NCBI GenBank assembly: GCA_965229005.1
Contig: CBDDIP010000002.1
Coordinates: 868,001-932,000 of the forward strand
Origin: CBDDIP01 sp965229005
GTDB lineage: Bacteria; Actinomycetota; Acidimicrobiia; Acidimicrobiales; Ilumatobacteraceae
Reading direction: 5' to 3'
DNA length: 64,000 nucleotides
Below are positions 33,804-43,007 of this stretch, piece after piece (within the stretch, counting starts at the first letter, position 1; every line of letters starts with the position of its first letter). The notes beneath the pieces were generated by a model. The model was not told where the DNA came from. It worked only from the letters and a program-made list of their open reading frames with translations, and ran no database searches. The translations under genes were made by a program, and so were the position numbers.

Positions 33804-34919
33804 GTGCGCGTCATCGACGCTCGAGTGCTGAGCTACCCGAGGTGGTCGGGCGTCGAGTGGTACACGTTCCACCTCTGCTCGGCGATGTTCCGGCTTCGGC
33901 CCGCTGACCGCAACCTCGTCGTGGTCGATCAACCGATCACCGATCCGCGAATTCGCGAGCTCGTCGCGCCGGCGAACGCTCGCGTCGCCGTCCGCAAGGG
34001 CAGCGTGCAGTACTACGGGCGGTTGCCGGTCGACCTCGTCTGGAACCGGGCGAAGGTGCTGTTCTCGCCGACCGGTCGGCTGCCGCCGTACCCGGTTCCG
34101 GTGGCGACGGCGATCACCATCTACGACTGCGCCAGCGTCACCAACCCGAGCATCATCCCCAACAACGAGGCGCCGGCGATGGCCGACAAGCTGCGCACCG
34201 CGGCGACGAAGGCCGATCTCGTCTTCGCCATCTCGGAGACCGGCCGGCAGGAGATCGCCGAGTGCTTCGGCGTGCCCCTCGATCGCATCGTCGTCGCGCC
34301 GTGCTCGGTGTCGGCCCCCGACGTGCCTCCGTCGGCACCGGACGGGCTCGTCGGTGACGCGCCGTTCTTCCTGATGGTCAACCCTGGGCGGCGGAACAAG
34401 AACTGGGAGATCGTGCTGGCAGCGTTCGAGCGGCTGAAGGCCGATCCAGCGATGGGCGAGCACCGGCTGGTGCTGGCCGGCGGGCTCGGCGACGAGGCGG
34501 TCCCGATCCAGGCCGCGATCGCGGCGATGGGCGCGATCGGCAACGACGTCGTCTGCTTGGAGTACGTCAGCTCGGCCGAGCTGCTGCACCTCTACCGCCA
34601 CGCCACCGCACTGGCCTTCATGTCCACCTACGAGGGCTTCGGCATGCCGCCGCTGGAGGCGATGTTCCATCGCCTTCCGGTGGTCACGTCGCAGCTCCCG
34701 GTGCTGGTGGAGGTGACCGGTGACGGCGCGGTCCACGTGGCCGACGACGACGTCGAGGGCCTTGCCGACGCCCTCCGGCAGCTGGCCTCGTCGGAGATCA
34801 CGCCCACGGGGCGCACGTTCCGTGAGGACATGATCACGAAGGGTGCTGCGCGTGCCGCGCTCTTCTCGTGGGAGCGCAGCGCCGAGGTCGTCCTCGCCGG
34901 GCTCGACCGGATCAGCTAG
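33804..34919 (+). CDS. GT4 family glycosyltransferase
   Basis: A 371-aa GT-B enzyme. GTG 33804 follows GGGAGGG six bases upstream and begins VRVIDARVLSYPRWSGVEWY, so the longer frame from 33654 is not used. The C-domain has FFLMVNPGRRNKNWEIVLAAF and STYEGFGMPPLEAMFHRLPVVTS with the E-x7-E motif. It resembles mannosyl- or rhamnosyltransferases of the WbaZ type in its EGFG-x-P-x-LEAM sequence. Its TAG stop overlaps the opposite gene's TAG within a CTAG palindrome. Confidence 0.86.
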   Translation: MRVIDARVLSYPRWSGVEWYTFHLCSAMFRLRPADRNLVVVDQPITDPRIRELVAPANARVAVRKGSVQYYGRLPVDLVWNRAKVLFSPTGRLPPYPVPVATAITIYDCASVTNPSIIPNNEAPAMADKLRTAATKADLVFAISETGRQEIAECFGVPLDRIVVAPCSVSAPDVPPSAPDGLVGDAPFFLMVNPGRRNKNWEIVLAAFERLKADPAMGEHRLVLAGGLGDEAVPIQAAIAAMGAIGNDVVCLEYVSSAELLHLYRHATALAFMSTYEGFGMPPLEAMFHRLPVVTSQLPVLVEVTGDGAVHVADDDVEGLADALRQLASSEITPTGRTFREDMITKGAARAALFSWERSAEVVLAGLDRIS

Positions 34920-36109
34920 CTGCGCTTCGCCCTCGTGGCGTCGAGCCCGTCGTAGACGGACATCAACTCGATCACCTGGCGGCGGATGTCGAACTCGCTG
35001 AGCGCGCGGTTGCGCGCGTTGCGTCCGATCGTCGTGGCGAGGCCCGGTTCGTCGAGCAACCGCCCGATCGCCGAGGCGAACGACGCCGGATCCCCGACCC
35101 GGGCCACCAGCCCGCAGGTCCCATCGTCGCCGACCGCCTCGATCATGTTCGGCAGGTCGGAGACCACGCACGGACGGGCCAGCGACATGCTCTCCAGGAG
35201 TGCCAGCGGGAGGCCCTCGAAGATCGACGGCATCACGATCACGTCGATCTCGCTGATCAGGGCACGTGGATCGTCGACGTGCCCGGCGAAGACGACCCGG
35301 TCGGCGATGCCGAGATCGGCGGCGCGTTGACGCAGCGACTGCTCGTCGCCGCCCTCGCCGGCCAGCACGACGACGACCTCCGGGTGCGATGCGGCCAGCA
35401 GACCCACCGCGTCCAGCAGCGTGCCGAGCGACTTCTGGTGGGAGAGCCGCCCGACGGCCCCGACCACCACGGCGTCCGGCGCGACGCCGAGCGCCGTTCG
35501 CGTCGTGGTGGATCGGGTGGACGGATCGGCGACGAAGCGCTGGACGTCGATGCCGTTGCGGATCAGGAGGAGCTTGCGTGCCGAGCGGCCGAAGCTGATC
35601 TGTTCCCCGCGGTTCTGCTCCGACACGACGATGAAACGACGGACCAACCGGTCGAACAGCGGGATCACGGCGCGCTCGGCGCGACCGCGCCCGTAGATCG
35701 TCGGTGGAAGGTGCTCGGTGCGCACGATCGCGCGGATGCCTGCCAGGCGTGCCGCCAGCATCTGTCGCCGGGCGCGGGCCGGCTGGCTGGTGTGGATGTG
35801 GAGGATGTCGATGCGGTTGCTGCGCAGCAAGCGGGCGATGGCGCGGACCTCGCGGATCGCACCGAGGACGGGGCGCACCCCGGGATCGGGCGGTTGCAGG
35901 AAGGGCACACCCAGGGTGCCGGCCAGCTCGACGAAGCGCGGTGGGTTGGCCGCCCATGGTGCCCGAAGGCCGGGGAGCAGGACGAACGGCTCGAACCGCT
36001 GCCGGTCGAGGTGCTCGAGCACCAGCAGGATGTGCACCTCGACGCCACCGAAGGCAACGGAGTCGTCGAACAGCGCGACGCGTCGCGGGCTCGTCGGCGC
36101 TGACGTCAT
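34916..36109 (-). CDS. GT4 family glycosyltransferase
   Basis: A 397-aa GT-B enzyme. VALFDDSVAFGGVEVHILLVL is the N-terminal glycine loop, VVGAVGRLSHQKSLGTLLDAV opens the nucleotide-sugar domain, and PSIFEGLPLALLESMSLARPCVVSD carries E-x7-E. ATG 36109 lies in an ATGA overlap with the preceding GT4 gene, so the two are translationally coupled and probably add consecutive sugars. Confidence 0.87.
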   Translation of the reverse strand: MTSAPTSPRRVALFDDSVAFGGVEVHILLVLEHLDRQRFEPFVLLPGLRAPWAANPPRFVELAGTLGVPFLQPPDPGVRPVLGAIREVRAIARLLRSNRIDILHIHTSQPARARRQMLAARLAGIRAIVRTEHLPPTIYGRGRAERAVIPLFDRLVRRFIVVSEQNRGEQISFGRSARKLLLIRNGIDVQRFVADPSTRSTTTRTALGVAPDAVVVGAVGRLSHQKSLGTLLDAVGLLAASHPEVVVVLAGEGGDEQSLRQRAADLGIADRVVFAGHVDDPRALISEIDVIVMPSIFEGLPLALLESMSLARPCVVSDLPNMIEAVGDDGTCGLVARVGDPASFASAIGRLLDEPGLATTIGRNARNRALSEFDIRRQVIELMSVYDGLDATRAKRS

Positions 36110-37299
36110 GCGCGCCCGCTGGCGGTCGAGGTCAGCTGCCGGGCGGGTGCCAGCGACAGAGCGGCGAGCGCGGCGACTTGCTCGGGCAGCCGGACCGAGG
36201 CGTCGAACCGGGACAGCACCCGGGCGCGGCCGTGCCGTCCGAGCTCCGCGGCGAGGCGCGAATCGCCGAGCAGCGTGCACAGGGCGTCGGCAGCCGCTTC
36301 GGGCGACTCGACGGGCACGATCAAGCCGGTGACGTGATCCTCGACGGCATCCGGGCAGCCGCCCTCGTCGCCGGCGATCGACGGCGTGCCCGACACGGCG
36401 GCTTCCAGGTAGACCATCCCGAAGCCCTCCACCTGGTCGTGGTGGCGGTCGCGACGGCTGAGCATGATGTGCACGTCAGCGAGCTGGTAGGCGAGCGGGA
36501 GGTCGGTCTCGGCGATGCCGGCCACGATCGAGACGTGGTCGGCCACACCGAGCTCGGCGGCCAGCGCGTCGAGTCGTGCGGTGTCGCCACCGCCGATGAC
36601 GAGGTAGTGGGTGGCCGGGTGACGTTCGAGCACCGCCGGCAGCGCACGGATCACCGTGTCGTGGCCCTTGCGCTCCTCCAACCGGGCCACGGTGAGCACG
36701 ATCGAGCGATCGGCGGGGAGTCCCAGCCGGGTGCGCAGGTCGGCCACGCCGGCGGGGTTCGTCTGGAGGAACGGCTCGGTGGCGATCCACGGGTTGGAGA
36801 GGACGACGTTCGCCGAGGGCTCCACCTGCTGCACGACCCGCCCGGTGTAGCGGCTGTTGACGAACACCGCCGCCGATCGGGTGATCGCCCAGCGGGCGAT
36901 GCGTGCCTTGCGCGGACTGGCCGCGACCCCGGCGATGTCTTCGCCGTGGCAGTAGCTGGCGAGTGGGATCCGGCTGACCATCGAGGTGACCGCGCCGAGG
37001 ACGGCAGACGGGTACAGGGTGCCGCAGAAGACCAGGTCAGGTCGATGACGGCGGGCGAGGCGGATGGCCGTCCAGAGCAGTCGCACCGATGGCCAGCCCT
37101 GCACGCCCGACGACGGCACGCGGTGCATCGCGTAGGTGCGCGACGAGTCGAAGCGTGCTTCGGCCTCCGAGCCGCTGGCGAACGTGAGCACGTCGGCCTC
37201 GCCGCCCTCGGCGACGGTCGCGTCCACGATGTTCTCGAGCAGGCGCGAGCTGCCACCGATCCCCGGGCTGTAGAACGGCGTGATCAGCAAGATGCGCAT
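36106..37299 (-). CDS. GT4 family glycosyltransferase
   Basis: A 397-aa GT-B enzyme. MRILLITPFYSPGIGGSSRLLENI is typical of the N-domain, SIVLTVARLEERKGHDTVIRAL opens the C-domain and QVEGFGMVYLEAAVSGTPSIAGDEGG carries the E-x7-E motif. It closely resembles PimB-type mannosyltransferases. It overlaps the following GT4 gene and starts 19 bp after the DegT aminotransferase gene. Confidence 0.87.
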   Translation of the reverse strand: MRILLITPFYSPGIGGSSRLLENIVDATVAEGGEADVLTFASGSEAEARFDSSRTYAMHRVPSSGVQGWPSVRLLWTAIRLARRHRPDLVFCGTLYPSAVLGAVTSMVSRIPLASYCHGEDIAGVAASPRKARIARWAITRSAAVFVNSRYTGRVVQQVEPSANVVLSNPWIATEPFLQTNPAGVADLRTRLGLPADRSIVLTVARLEERKGHDTVIRALPAVLERHPATHYLVIGGGDTARLDALAAELGVADHVSIVAGIAETDLPLAYQLADVHIMLSRRDRHHDQVEGFGMVYLEAAVSGTPSIAGDEGGCPDAVEDHVTGLIVPVESPEAAADALCTLLGDSRLAAELGRHGRARVLSRFDASVRLPEQVAALAALSLAPARQLTSTASGRA

Positions 37300-37318
37300 C
37301 GCGCTCGATTCTGGCCGG

Positions 37319-38458
37319 TCAGCCGTGGCGGCGGAGGATGCTGCGCAGCGACGTGCAGACCTGGTCGACCTGGGCCTCGGTGAGGATCAGCGCCGACGGC
37401 AGGTTGATCGCGCGTGGGCTGATGTCGTACGAGACGACGTTGCGCACGGCGGCAGGGCCGGCGTCGGGTGCGTCGGCGAACGCCGGCAACGCGCTCAGCG
37501 GGTGGAAGAACGGGCGTGACTCGATGTCCTCGGCCAGCAGCTCGTCCATCAGATCGGGTGTCTTGAGCTGGTACGACGCGTCGAGGACGGCGGTGACCAT
37601 CCAATACACGTTCATCGAACCCGGTTCCTCGGCGTTGAGGACCAGGCCGGGCACGTCGGCCAGACGGTCGGCGTACCAGCCGAAGATCTGCCGCTTGCGG
37701 GTGATCAGCTCGTCGATCCGCTCCAGCTGGGCCAGTCCGAACGCGGCCTGCAGGCTGCTCATCCGGTACTTGTAGCCGACCTCGGTGGTGAGGAAGAAGC
37801 GGTGCGATCCGGGCGGGCGACCGTGGTCGCGCAGGAACAGGACGCGAGCGTTGATGTCCGGGTCGTCGGTGACGAACATCCCGCCCTCACCGGTGGTCAG
37901 CGTCTTGGAGCCGTGGAAGCTGAACGTGCCGATCTTTCCGAGGCTGCCGGCCCGTGCGCCCTTCCATTCCGCGCCTGCGGCCTCGGCTGCATCCTCGATG
38001 ATCGGGATCCCGTGCTCCTCGGCGAGGGCGCGGATCTCGTCCATGTTCGGCATCCCGCCGTAGAGGTCGACGGTGATGATCGCCTTGGTCCGCGGGGTGA
38101 TGCACGGGGCCAGCGTCTCGGCGCTGACGCACCAGGTGACGGGGTCGATGTCGGCGAACACGGGGGTGGCGCCGACGTAGAAGACCGGCGCCGCGGTGGC
38201 CACCCAGGTGATGTCGGGGACGATGACCTCGTCGCCGGGCCCGACGTTGAGCGCCATCAGGGCCAGGTGCAGCGCCGCGGTGCAGTGCGGCACGGCCACG
38301 GCGTGGGCGACGCCGACGTGCTCGGCGAAGGCGCGCTCGAACTTGCCGATCGACTCGCCGGCGCGGCTGTACCAGTCGTTGGCCGCGGCGTCGGCGACGT
38401 AGCGGATCTCCTTCTCGGTGATCCACGGGCCGGCGACGGGGATGCGTTCGGTGCTCAT
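37319..38458 (-). CDS. DegT/DnrJ/EryC1 family sugar aminotransferase
   Basis: A 379-aa PLP enzyme that aminates a nucleotide-linked keto sugar. Lys185 in SFHGSKTLTTGEGG is the Schiff-base residue and Asp156 (IIEDAAEA) pairs with the PLP ring. TFSFHGSK and YKYRMSSLQAAFGLAQL are family signatures. The ATG at 38458 lies in an ATGA overlap with the SDR gene, so the two probably act on the same sugar. Confidence 0.88.
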   Translation of the reverse strand: MSTERIPVAGPWITEKEIRYVADAAANDWYSRAGESIGKFERAFAEHVGVAHAVAVPHCTAALHLALMALNVGPGDEVIVPDITWVATAAPVFYVGATPVFADIDPVTWCVSAETLAPCITPRTKAIITVDLYGGMPNMDEIRALAEEHGIPIIEDAAEAAGAEWKGARAGSLGKIGTFSFHGSKTLTTGEGGMFVTDDPDINARVLFLRDHGRPPGSHRFFLTTEVGYKYRMSSLQAAFGLAQLERIDELITRKRQIFGWYADRLADVPGLVLNAEEPGSMNVYWMVTAVLDASYQLKTPDLMDELLAEDIESRPFFHPLSALPAFADAPDAGPAAVRNVVSYDISPRAINLPSALILTEAQVDQVCTSLRSILRRHG

Positions 38459-39477
38459 GCTCGTCGCAGATCGGCTCGCAGGTCCCCGCGTTCCAGGAGC
38501 CCTTGGATCGTGCGCAGGCGGAAGTACTTCGGCCCGGTGAACGCCTCGGACGTCATCGCCCCGGTCGAGTAGTGGGCGTAGAGCTCCTCGGCGCCGAGGC
38601 GCACGGTCCACGACGGGTCGTAGCCGGGCAGCTTGGTCTCGATCTTGGTGAAGTCGACCCGATAATCACGTGCGTCGGCCGACGCGCCGGCAGCGAAGGT
38701 GACCTCGCAACCCGGAACGACGTCGGCGACGATGTTGGCCACGTCTCTCACCTGGTAGTTCTCGATCGTCCGGCCGACGTTGAAGGCCTCGTTGTGCACG
38801 ACCTCGCGCGGCGCTTCGAGCACCCGCTCGAAGGCGTGGATGATGTCGCGGAGGTGCACCAGCGGCCGCCACGGCGTGCCGTCGCTCTGCAGCATCACCT
38901 TGCCGGTGGTGACGGCGCTGCCGACGAGGTTGTTGACGACGATGTCAGCCCGCAGCCGTCGCGACACGCCGTAGGCGGTGGCGTTGCGCAGGTAGGTGGG
39001 GGAGAAGTGCTCGTCGGCGAGCTGCGAGACCGCCTGCTCGACGCGCACCTTGGACTCGCCGTACGGCGTGACCGGGTGGAACGCGGCCGTCTCGTCGAGG
39101 AAGTCGTCGCCGCCGGCGCCGTACAGGCTGCACGACGACGAGAACAGGAACCGCCCGACGCCGGCGGCCTTGGCGGCCTCGGCCAGGCGCACGGAGGCGT
39201 GCAGGTTGATGTCGTAGGTCAGCTCGGGGTTCAGGTCCGACAGCGGGTCGTTCGACAGTGCTGCGAGGTGCAGCACCGCGTCGAAGCCCTCCAGGTGCTG
39301 CGGGGTGACCTCGCGCAGATCGACGTTCAGCGTCGGCACGGGCGTCGGCGGGGCGATGAAGTCGCAGCCGTCGTAGAAGCCGACGTCGAGGCCGACCACG
39401 TCGTGGCCGAGCTCGAGCATCCGGTCGACCATCTCGACGCCGATGTAGCCGAGGTGTCCGGTGATCAGCAGGCGCAT
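38455..39477 (-). CDS. NAD-dependent epimerase/dehydratase (extended SDR)
   Basis: A 340-aa nucleotide-sugar enzyme. TGHLGYIG (residues 6-13) binds NAD. The catalytic Tyr and Lys are in TPYGESKVRVEQA, with the Ser in SSSCSLYGAGG. It starts 2 bp before the 2OG oxygenase stop region on the same strand and overlaps the aminotransferase. It may be the 4,6-dehydratase or a 4-reductase for the sugar whose first step is RfbF, because no other dehydratase is seen nearby. Confidence 0.86.
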   Translation of the reverse strand: MRLLITGHLGYIGVEMVDRMLELGHDVVGLDVGFYDGCDFIAPPTPVPTLNVDLREVTPQHLEGFDAVLHLAALSNDPLSDLNPELTYDINLHASVRLAEAAKAAGVGRFLFSSSCSLYGAGGDDFLDETAAFHPVTPYGESKVRVEQAVSQLADEHFSPTYLRNATAYGVSRRLRADIVVNNLVGSAVTTGKVMLQSDGTPWRPLVHLRDIIHAFERVLEAPREVVHNEAFNVGRTIENYQVRDVANIVADVVPGCEVTFAAGASADARDYRVDFTKIETKLPGYDPSWTVRLGAEELYAHYSTGAMTSEAFTGPKYFRLRTIQGLLERGDLRADLRRA

Positions 39478-39479
39478 GC

Positions 39480-40274
39480 TCAGCCCTCGGCCGACTTGCG
39501 GTAGTCGTCGCCGAGCTCCATGGCGAACGAGGACGCGGACGGCTTGTACAGCGTGAAGTGCGGGTCGTCCATGTCACCGTCGTCGCGACGAGACGTGTAG
39601 TAGTAGAGGTTGAGGACCTTGCGGTACACGTCGGGCGGGCAGGCGTTCGGGATCCGTTGGCCGTGGTTGGAGTGCTCGCCGGTGGAGAAGACCACGAGCC
39701 GGTTGAACATCGGCAGCGCGCTGGCCACCGGAGCGGTCATCTCGCGATCCCAGAACTCCAGCGCGCCGTTCCACTCCGGCTGCCAGTCGTCGGTCAGGTA
39801 CAGCAGCGCGTTGACGCGCCGGTACGCCTGCAGCTTGTGGTGCCAGTTGAAGTCGGCGTGGATCTTGAGGAAGTCGCCCTCGCCGCTGATGTGCACGCCG
39901 CCGCCGATGTAGTACGGGTCGGGGATCAGGCTCTCGATGCCGGTGAGGTTCTCGATGAACAGCAGGAACTGGCGGCTGTTCAGCTCGCGCAGCATCGCTC
40001 GCAGCAGCGACGGCACCTTGGTCTCGTCGTGCTGGTAGCGCCGGCGGTTGTTCTCGTTGTCGCGGAACACCCAGTCGATGTCGTCGGGGCCGGGGAACGC
40101 GGCCGACAGCTCGCGGGCCAACGCCTCGGGGAGGAAGTCGTCGAGTGCGATGTTCGGGAACGGGGGCGCGCTCTGGTACTCGGCGGCCCGATCGAGGGCC
40201 AGCCGGGCGTAGCGGGGGTCGTCGAAGACCCCCTGGACCGCGGTCTGCGATACGTGCGAAACGTCGATGCTCAT
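39480..40274 (-). CDS. 2OG-Fe(II) oxygenase (prolyl-hydroxylase-like)
   Basis: A 264-aa double-stranded beta-helix dioxygenase. The metal ligands are HADF (His139, Asp141) and a later His near 201-204, with Arg further on. The sequence around LYLTDDWQPEWNGALEFWD is typical of the P4H/Tpa1-like group. ATG 40274 was taken because upstream sequence looks non-coding. It lies directly before the SDR and aminotransferase genes, so it probably hydroxylates a sugar or a side group. Confidence 0.82.
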   Translation of the reverse strand: MSIDVSHVSQTAVQGVFDDPRYARLALDRAAEYQSAPPFPNIALDDFLPEALARELSAAFPGPDDIDWVFRDNENNRRRYQHDETKVPSLLRAMLRELNSRQFLLFIENLTGIESLIPDPYYIGGGVHISGEGDFLKIHADFNWHHKLQAYRRVNALLYLTDDWQPEWNGALEFWDREMTAPVASALPMFNRLVVFSTGEHSNHGQRIPNACPPDVYRKVLNLYYYTSRRDDGDMDDPHFTLYKPSASSFAMELGDDYRKSAEG

Positions 40275-40426
40275 CTGCTGATCTCCCGCCCAACGAAGTG
40301 TGCTGCTGCTGGCAGGGTACGGGGAGGTGCTCCGAAGGTCAACCGGGCCAAAAGGCCCATTTCCTGCGGGTTTCCGCTGCGTACGGTGCCTCGTCGATGC
40401 CACGTGGCGCCTTCGTCAACGGATCG

Positions 40427-40960
40427 TCAAGCACCGTCGAAATCGGTGTACGCAGCGTCACGTTCGGAGATCACCGACGGCTCGAACGGCCACTCGATGC
40501 CGAACGCCGGATCGTCCCAGCGGACACCGCGGGCGGTGTCCGGCCGGTAGACGTCGCCCATCTCGTAGAGGACGTCGGTGTCGTCCTCCAACGTCAGGAA
40601 CCCGTGCGCGCAGCCGACCGGGATGAACAGCGCCCGGCCGTTCGCTCGCGAGAGCTCGACGGCGTACCACCGCAGCCACGTGGGCGAGCCGACGCGGAGG
40701 TCGACGATCACGTCGTGGATGGCGCCGGTGAGGCAGCGAACGAGCTTCGATTCGGTCGATGGGGCGACGTTGTAATGGAGACCACGCAGCGTGCCGCGGC
40801 GGTCGTTGTGCGACAGGTTGGACTGCGGGAACTGGACGTCGATGCCCTGCGCGGCGAACTCGTCGCGGCACGACGTGCGGGCGAAGAACCCTCGCTCGTC
40901 CTCGGCGCGATCGAGGTCGACCACGGCTGCGCCGCTCACCGTCGTTGAGGAGAAGCGCAC
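40427..40960 (-). CDS. dTDP-4-dehydrorhamnose 3,5-epimerase family protein (RmlC/RfbC-like)
   Basis: A 177-aa cupin. It has RGLHYN with the catalytic His62, Lys72 in ESKLVRCLTG, and a C-terminal Y-x-P motif (DVYRPDTARGVRWDDP). SNLSHNDRRGTLRGLHY is the family signature. Family members epimerise C3/C5 of 4-keto sugars. It is divergent from rfbF with only 23 bp between the two starts, which leaves no room for two separate promoters in the gap. Confidence 0.87.
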   Translation of the reverse strand: MRFSSTTVSGAAVVDLDRAEDERGFFARTSCRDEFAAQGIDVQFPQSNLSHNDRRGTLRGLHYNVAPSTESKLVRCLTGAIHDVIVDLRVGSPTWLRWYAVELSRANGRALFIPVGCAHGFLTLEDDTDVLYEMGDVYRPDTARGVRWDDPAFGIEWPFEPSVISERDAAYTDFDGA

Positions 40961-40983
40961 GCCTCGGAGGATAACGTCGCCGC

Positions 40984-41775
40984 ATGAAAGCTCTGATCCT
41001 GGCGGGCGGCCTCGGTTCGAGGATCAGCGAGGAATCGCAGCTCCGCCCGAAGCCGATGATCGAGATCGGTGGCAAGCCGATCCTCTGGCACATCATGAAG
41101 ATCTATGCGGCTGCAGGCATCAGCGACTTCGTCGTCTGCCTCGGTTACAAGGGCTACATGGTCAAGGAATACTTCGCCAACTACTTCCTGCACATGAGTG
41201 ACGTCACGTTCGATCTGCGCTCGAACGAGATGTCGGTGCTCGAGAACAGCAGCGAGGACTGGCGCGTGACGCTGCTCGACACCGGAGCCGATTCGATGAC
41301 CGGTGGTCGCCTCCGTCGGGCTCGCAAGCACATCGGCGACGAGGACTTCTGCTTCACCTACGGCGATGGCGTCAGCAACGTCGACGTGCGTGCGGTGATC
41401 GACTTCCACCGGGAGCACCGCCGCCTGCTGACGGTCACGGCGGTCCAGCCGCCCGGGCGCTACGGCGCGTTGAACATCTTGGCCGATCAGACCGCTCGGT
41501 TCGAGGAGAAGCCGCAGGGCGACGGAGGCTGGGTGAACGGCGGGTTCTTCGTCGCGTCGCCGAAGGTCCTCGACTACATCGACGGCGACGACACCGTCTT
41601 CGAGCGGGAGCCGATGGAGACGTTGGCCACCGAAGGGCAGCTGGCTGCCTACCAGTTCGACGGGTTCTGGCATCCGATGGACACCATGCGCGACAAGCAG
41701 CACCTCGAGGGTCTGTGGGACTCCGGCAAAGCTCCCTGGAGAATTTGGTCGGACGAGCCGATGAAGAACTCGTGA
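40984..41775 (+). CDS. rfbF: Glucose-1-phosphate cytidylyltransferase
   Basis: A 263-aa nucleotidyltransferase that makes CDP-glucose from CTP and glucose 1-phosphate. LAGGLGSRISEESQLRPKPMIEIGGKPIL is the RfbF signature (broken here at its G-G-x-G-x-R and P-K-P-M parts), with FCFTYGDGVSNVD carrying the Mg-binding Asp and EEKPQGDGGWVNGGFF the sugar site. A GGAGG lies 13 bp upstream of ATG. Start of a plus-strand trio: methyltransferase and GT2 overlap in turn by four bases. Confidence 0.92.
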   Translation: MKALILAGGLGSRISEESQLRPKPMIEIGGKPILWHIMKIYAAAGISDFVVCLGYKGYMVKEYFANYFLHMSDVTFDLRSNEMSVLENSSEDWRVTLLDTGADSMTGGRLRRARKHIGDEDFCFTYGDGVSNVDVRAVIDFHREHRRLLTVTAVQPPGRYGALNILADQTARFEEKPQGDGGWVNGGFFVASPKVLDYIDGDDTVFEREPMETLATEGQLAAYQFDGFWHPMDTMRDKQHLEGLWDSGKAPWRIWSDEPMKNS

Positions 41776-43007
41776 CTTCGACTCCTTGTCGCCATTGCGG
41801 CGCGACGCTCGCCACTTCGTTCTGTGATCTCGGCATGTCGCCGTTGGCGAATTCGTACCTCGCGCCCGACCAGATCGACCAGAGCGAAGCCTTCTACCCG
41901 CTGCACGCGTTCGTCTGCTCGAACTGCTTGCTGGTGCAGCTGCAGGAGTTCGAGTCGCCGCAGCACATCTTCAGCGACTACCTCTACTTCTCGTCGTACT
42001 CCAGCAGTTGGCTGGCACACGCGAAGGCGTACACGGAGGCGATGATCGATCGCTTCGGCTTCGGCGCGGACAGCAAGGTCGTCGAGCTGGCCAGCAACGA
42101 CGGATACCTCCTGCAGTGGTTCGTCGAGCGCGGCGTCCCGGTGCTCGGCGTCGAGCCGGCGGCCAACGTCGCCGAGGTCGCCGTGGCCAAGGGCGTGCCC
42201 ACCCGCGTCGGGTTCTTCGGAACGGAGCTGGCGCACGAGCTGGTCGACGAAGGCGTGCGCGCCGATCTGCTGCTCGGCAACAACGTGCTCGCCCACGTGC
42301 CGGCGCTCAACGACTTCGTCGCCGGGATGGAGGTGCTCCTGGCACCCGACGGCGTGATCACGATGGAGTTCCCGCACCTGCTGCAGCTGATGCGCCACAA
42401 CCAGTTCGACACGATCTACCACGAGCACTTCTCGTACTTCTCGTTCACCACCGTGCGCGCCGTGTTCGCCCATCACGGGTTGCGCATGTTCGACGTCGAC
42501 CAGGTGCCCACCCATGGCGGTTCGTTGCGGATCTTCGCCTGCCACACCGACAGCAGCGCGCACGAGACCACGCCGCGCGTCGACGCCTTGCTGGCCGACG
42601 AGCACGAGGCGGGTCTCGATCGGCTCGACGGGTACGCCGGGTTCCCGGAGCAGGTCCGCCGCACGAAGCGGGCGTTGCTGCGGTTCCTGATCGACGCCAA
42701 GGAGTCCGGTGCATCGGTCGCCGCGTACGGCGCGCCCGCCAAGGGCAACACGTTGCTGAACTACTGCGGGGTGCGCTCCGACCTGATCGACTTCACGGTC
42801 GACCAGAGTCCGCACAAGCAGGGCCGGTTCCTGCCGGGCACGCACCTGCCGATCCACGCGCCGGCGCACATCGCCGAGGCGAAGCCCGACTACCTGTTGA
42901 TCCTGCCGTGGAACCTGCGCGACGAGATCGTCGCCGACATGTCCGTGGTGCGGTCGTGGGGCGGCCGGTTCGTCGTGCCGATCCCTGAAGTGACGGTGCT
43001 CGAATGA
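41772..43007 (+). CDS. SAM-dependent NDP-sugar C-methyltransferase
   Basis: A 411-aa enzyme. The N-terminal zinc site is CRHCG and CSNC; the class I SAM domain has VVELASNDGYLLQ; a C-terminal domain has AAYGAPAKGNTLLNYCG and VDQSPHKQGRFLPGTHLPI. This three-part architecture is that of TylC3-like C-3 methyltransferases, which make branched-chain sugars such as mycarose or yersiniose precursors. GTG start at 41772 lies in a GTGA overlap with rfbF, supporting action on a CDP-hexose derivative. Confidence 0.88.
   Translation: MTSTPCRHCGATLATSFCDLGMSPLANSYLAPDQIDQSEAFYPLHAFVCSNCLLVQLQEFESPQHIFSDYLYFSSYSSSWLAHAKAYTEAMIDRFGFGADSKVVELASNDGYLLQWFVERGVPVLGVEPAANVAEVAVAKGVPTRVGFFGTELAHELVDEGVRADLLLGNNVLAHVPALNDFVAGMEVLLAPDGVITMEFPHLLQLMRHNQFDTIYHEHFSYFSFTTVRAVFAHHGLRMFDVDQVPTHGGSLRIFACHTDSSAHETTPRVDALLADEHEAGLDRLDGYAGFPEQVRRTKRALLRFLIDAKESGASVAAYGAPAKGNTLLNYCGVRSDLIDFTVDQSPHKQGRFLPGTHLPIHAPAHIAEAKPDYLLILPWNLRDEIVADMSVVRSWGGRFVVPIPEVTVLE

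Noticed and set aside
40275..40426. Possible small gene between the 2OG oxygenase and epimerase
   Set aside because: Frames there are short, overlap both strands and show no start with a ribosome binding site.
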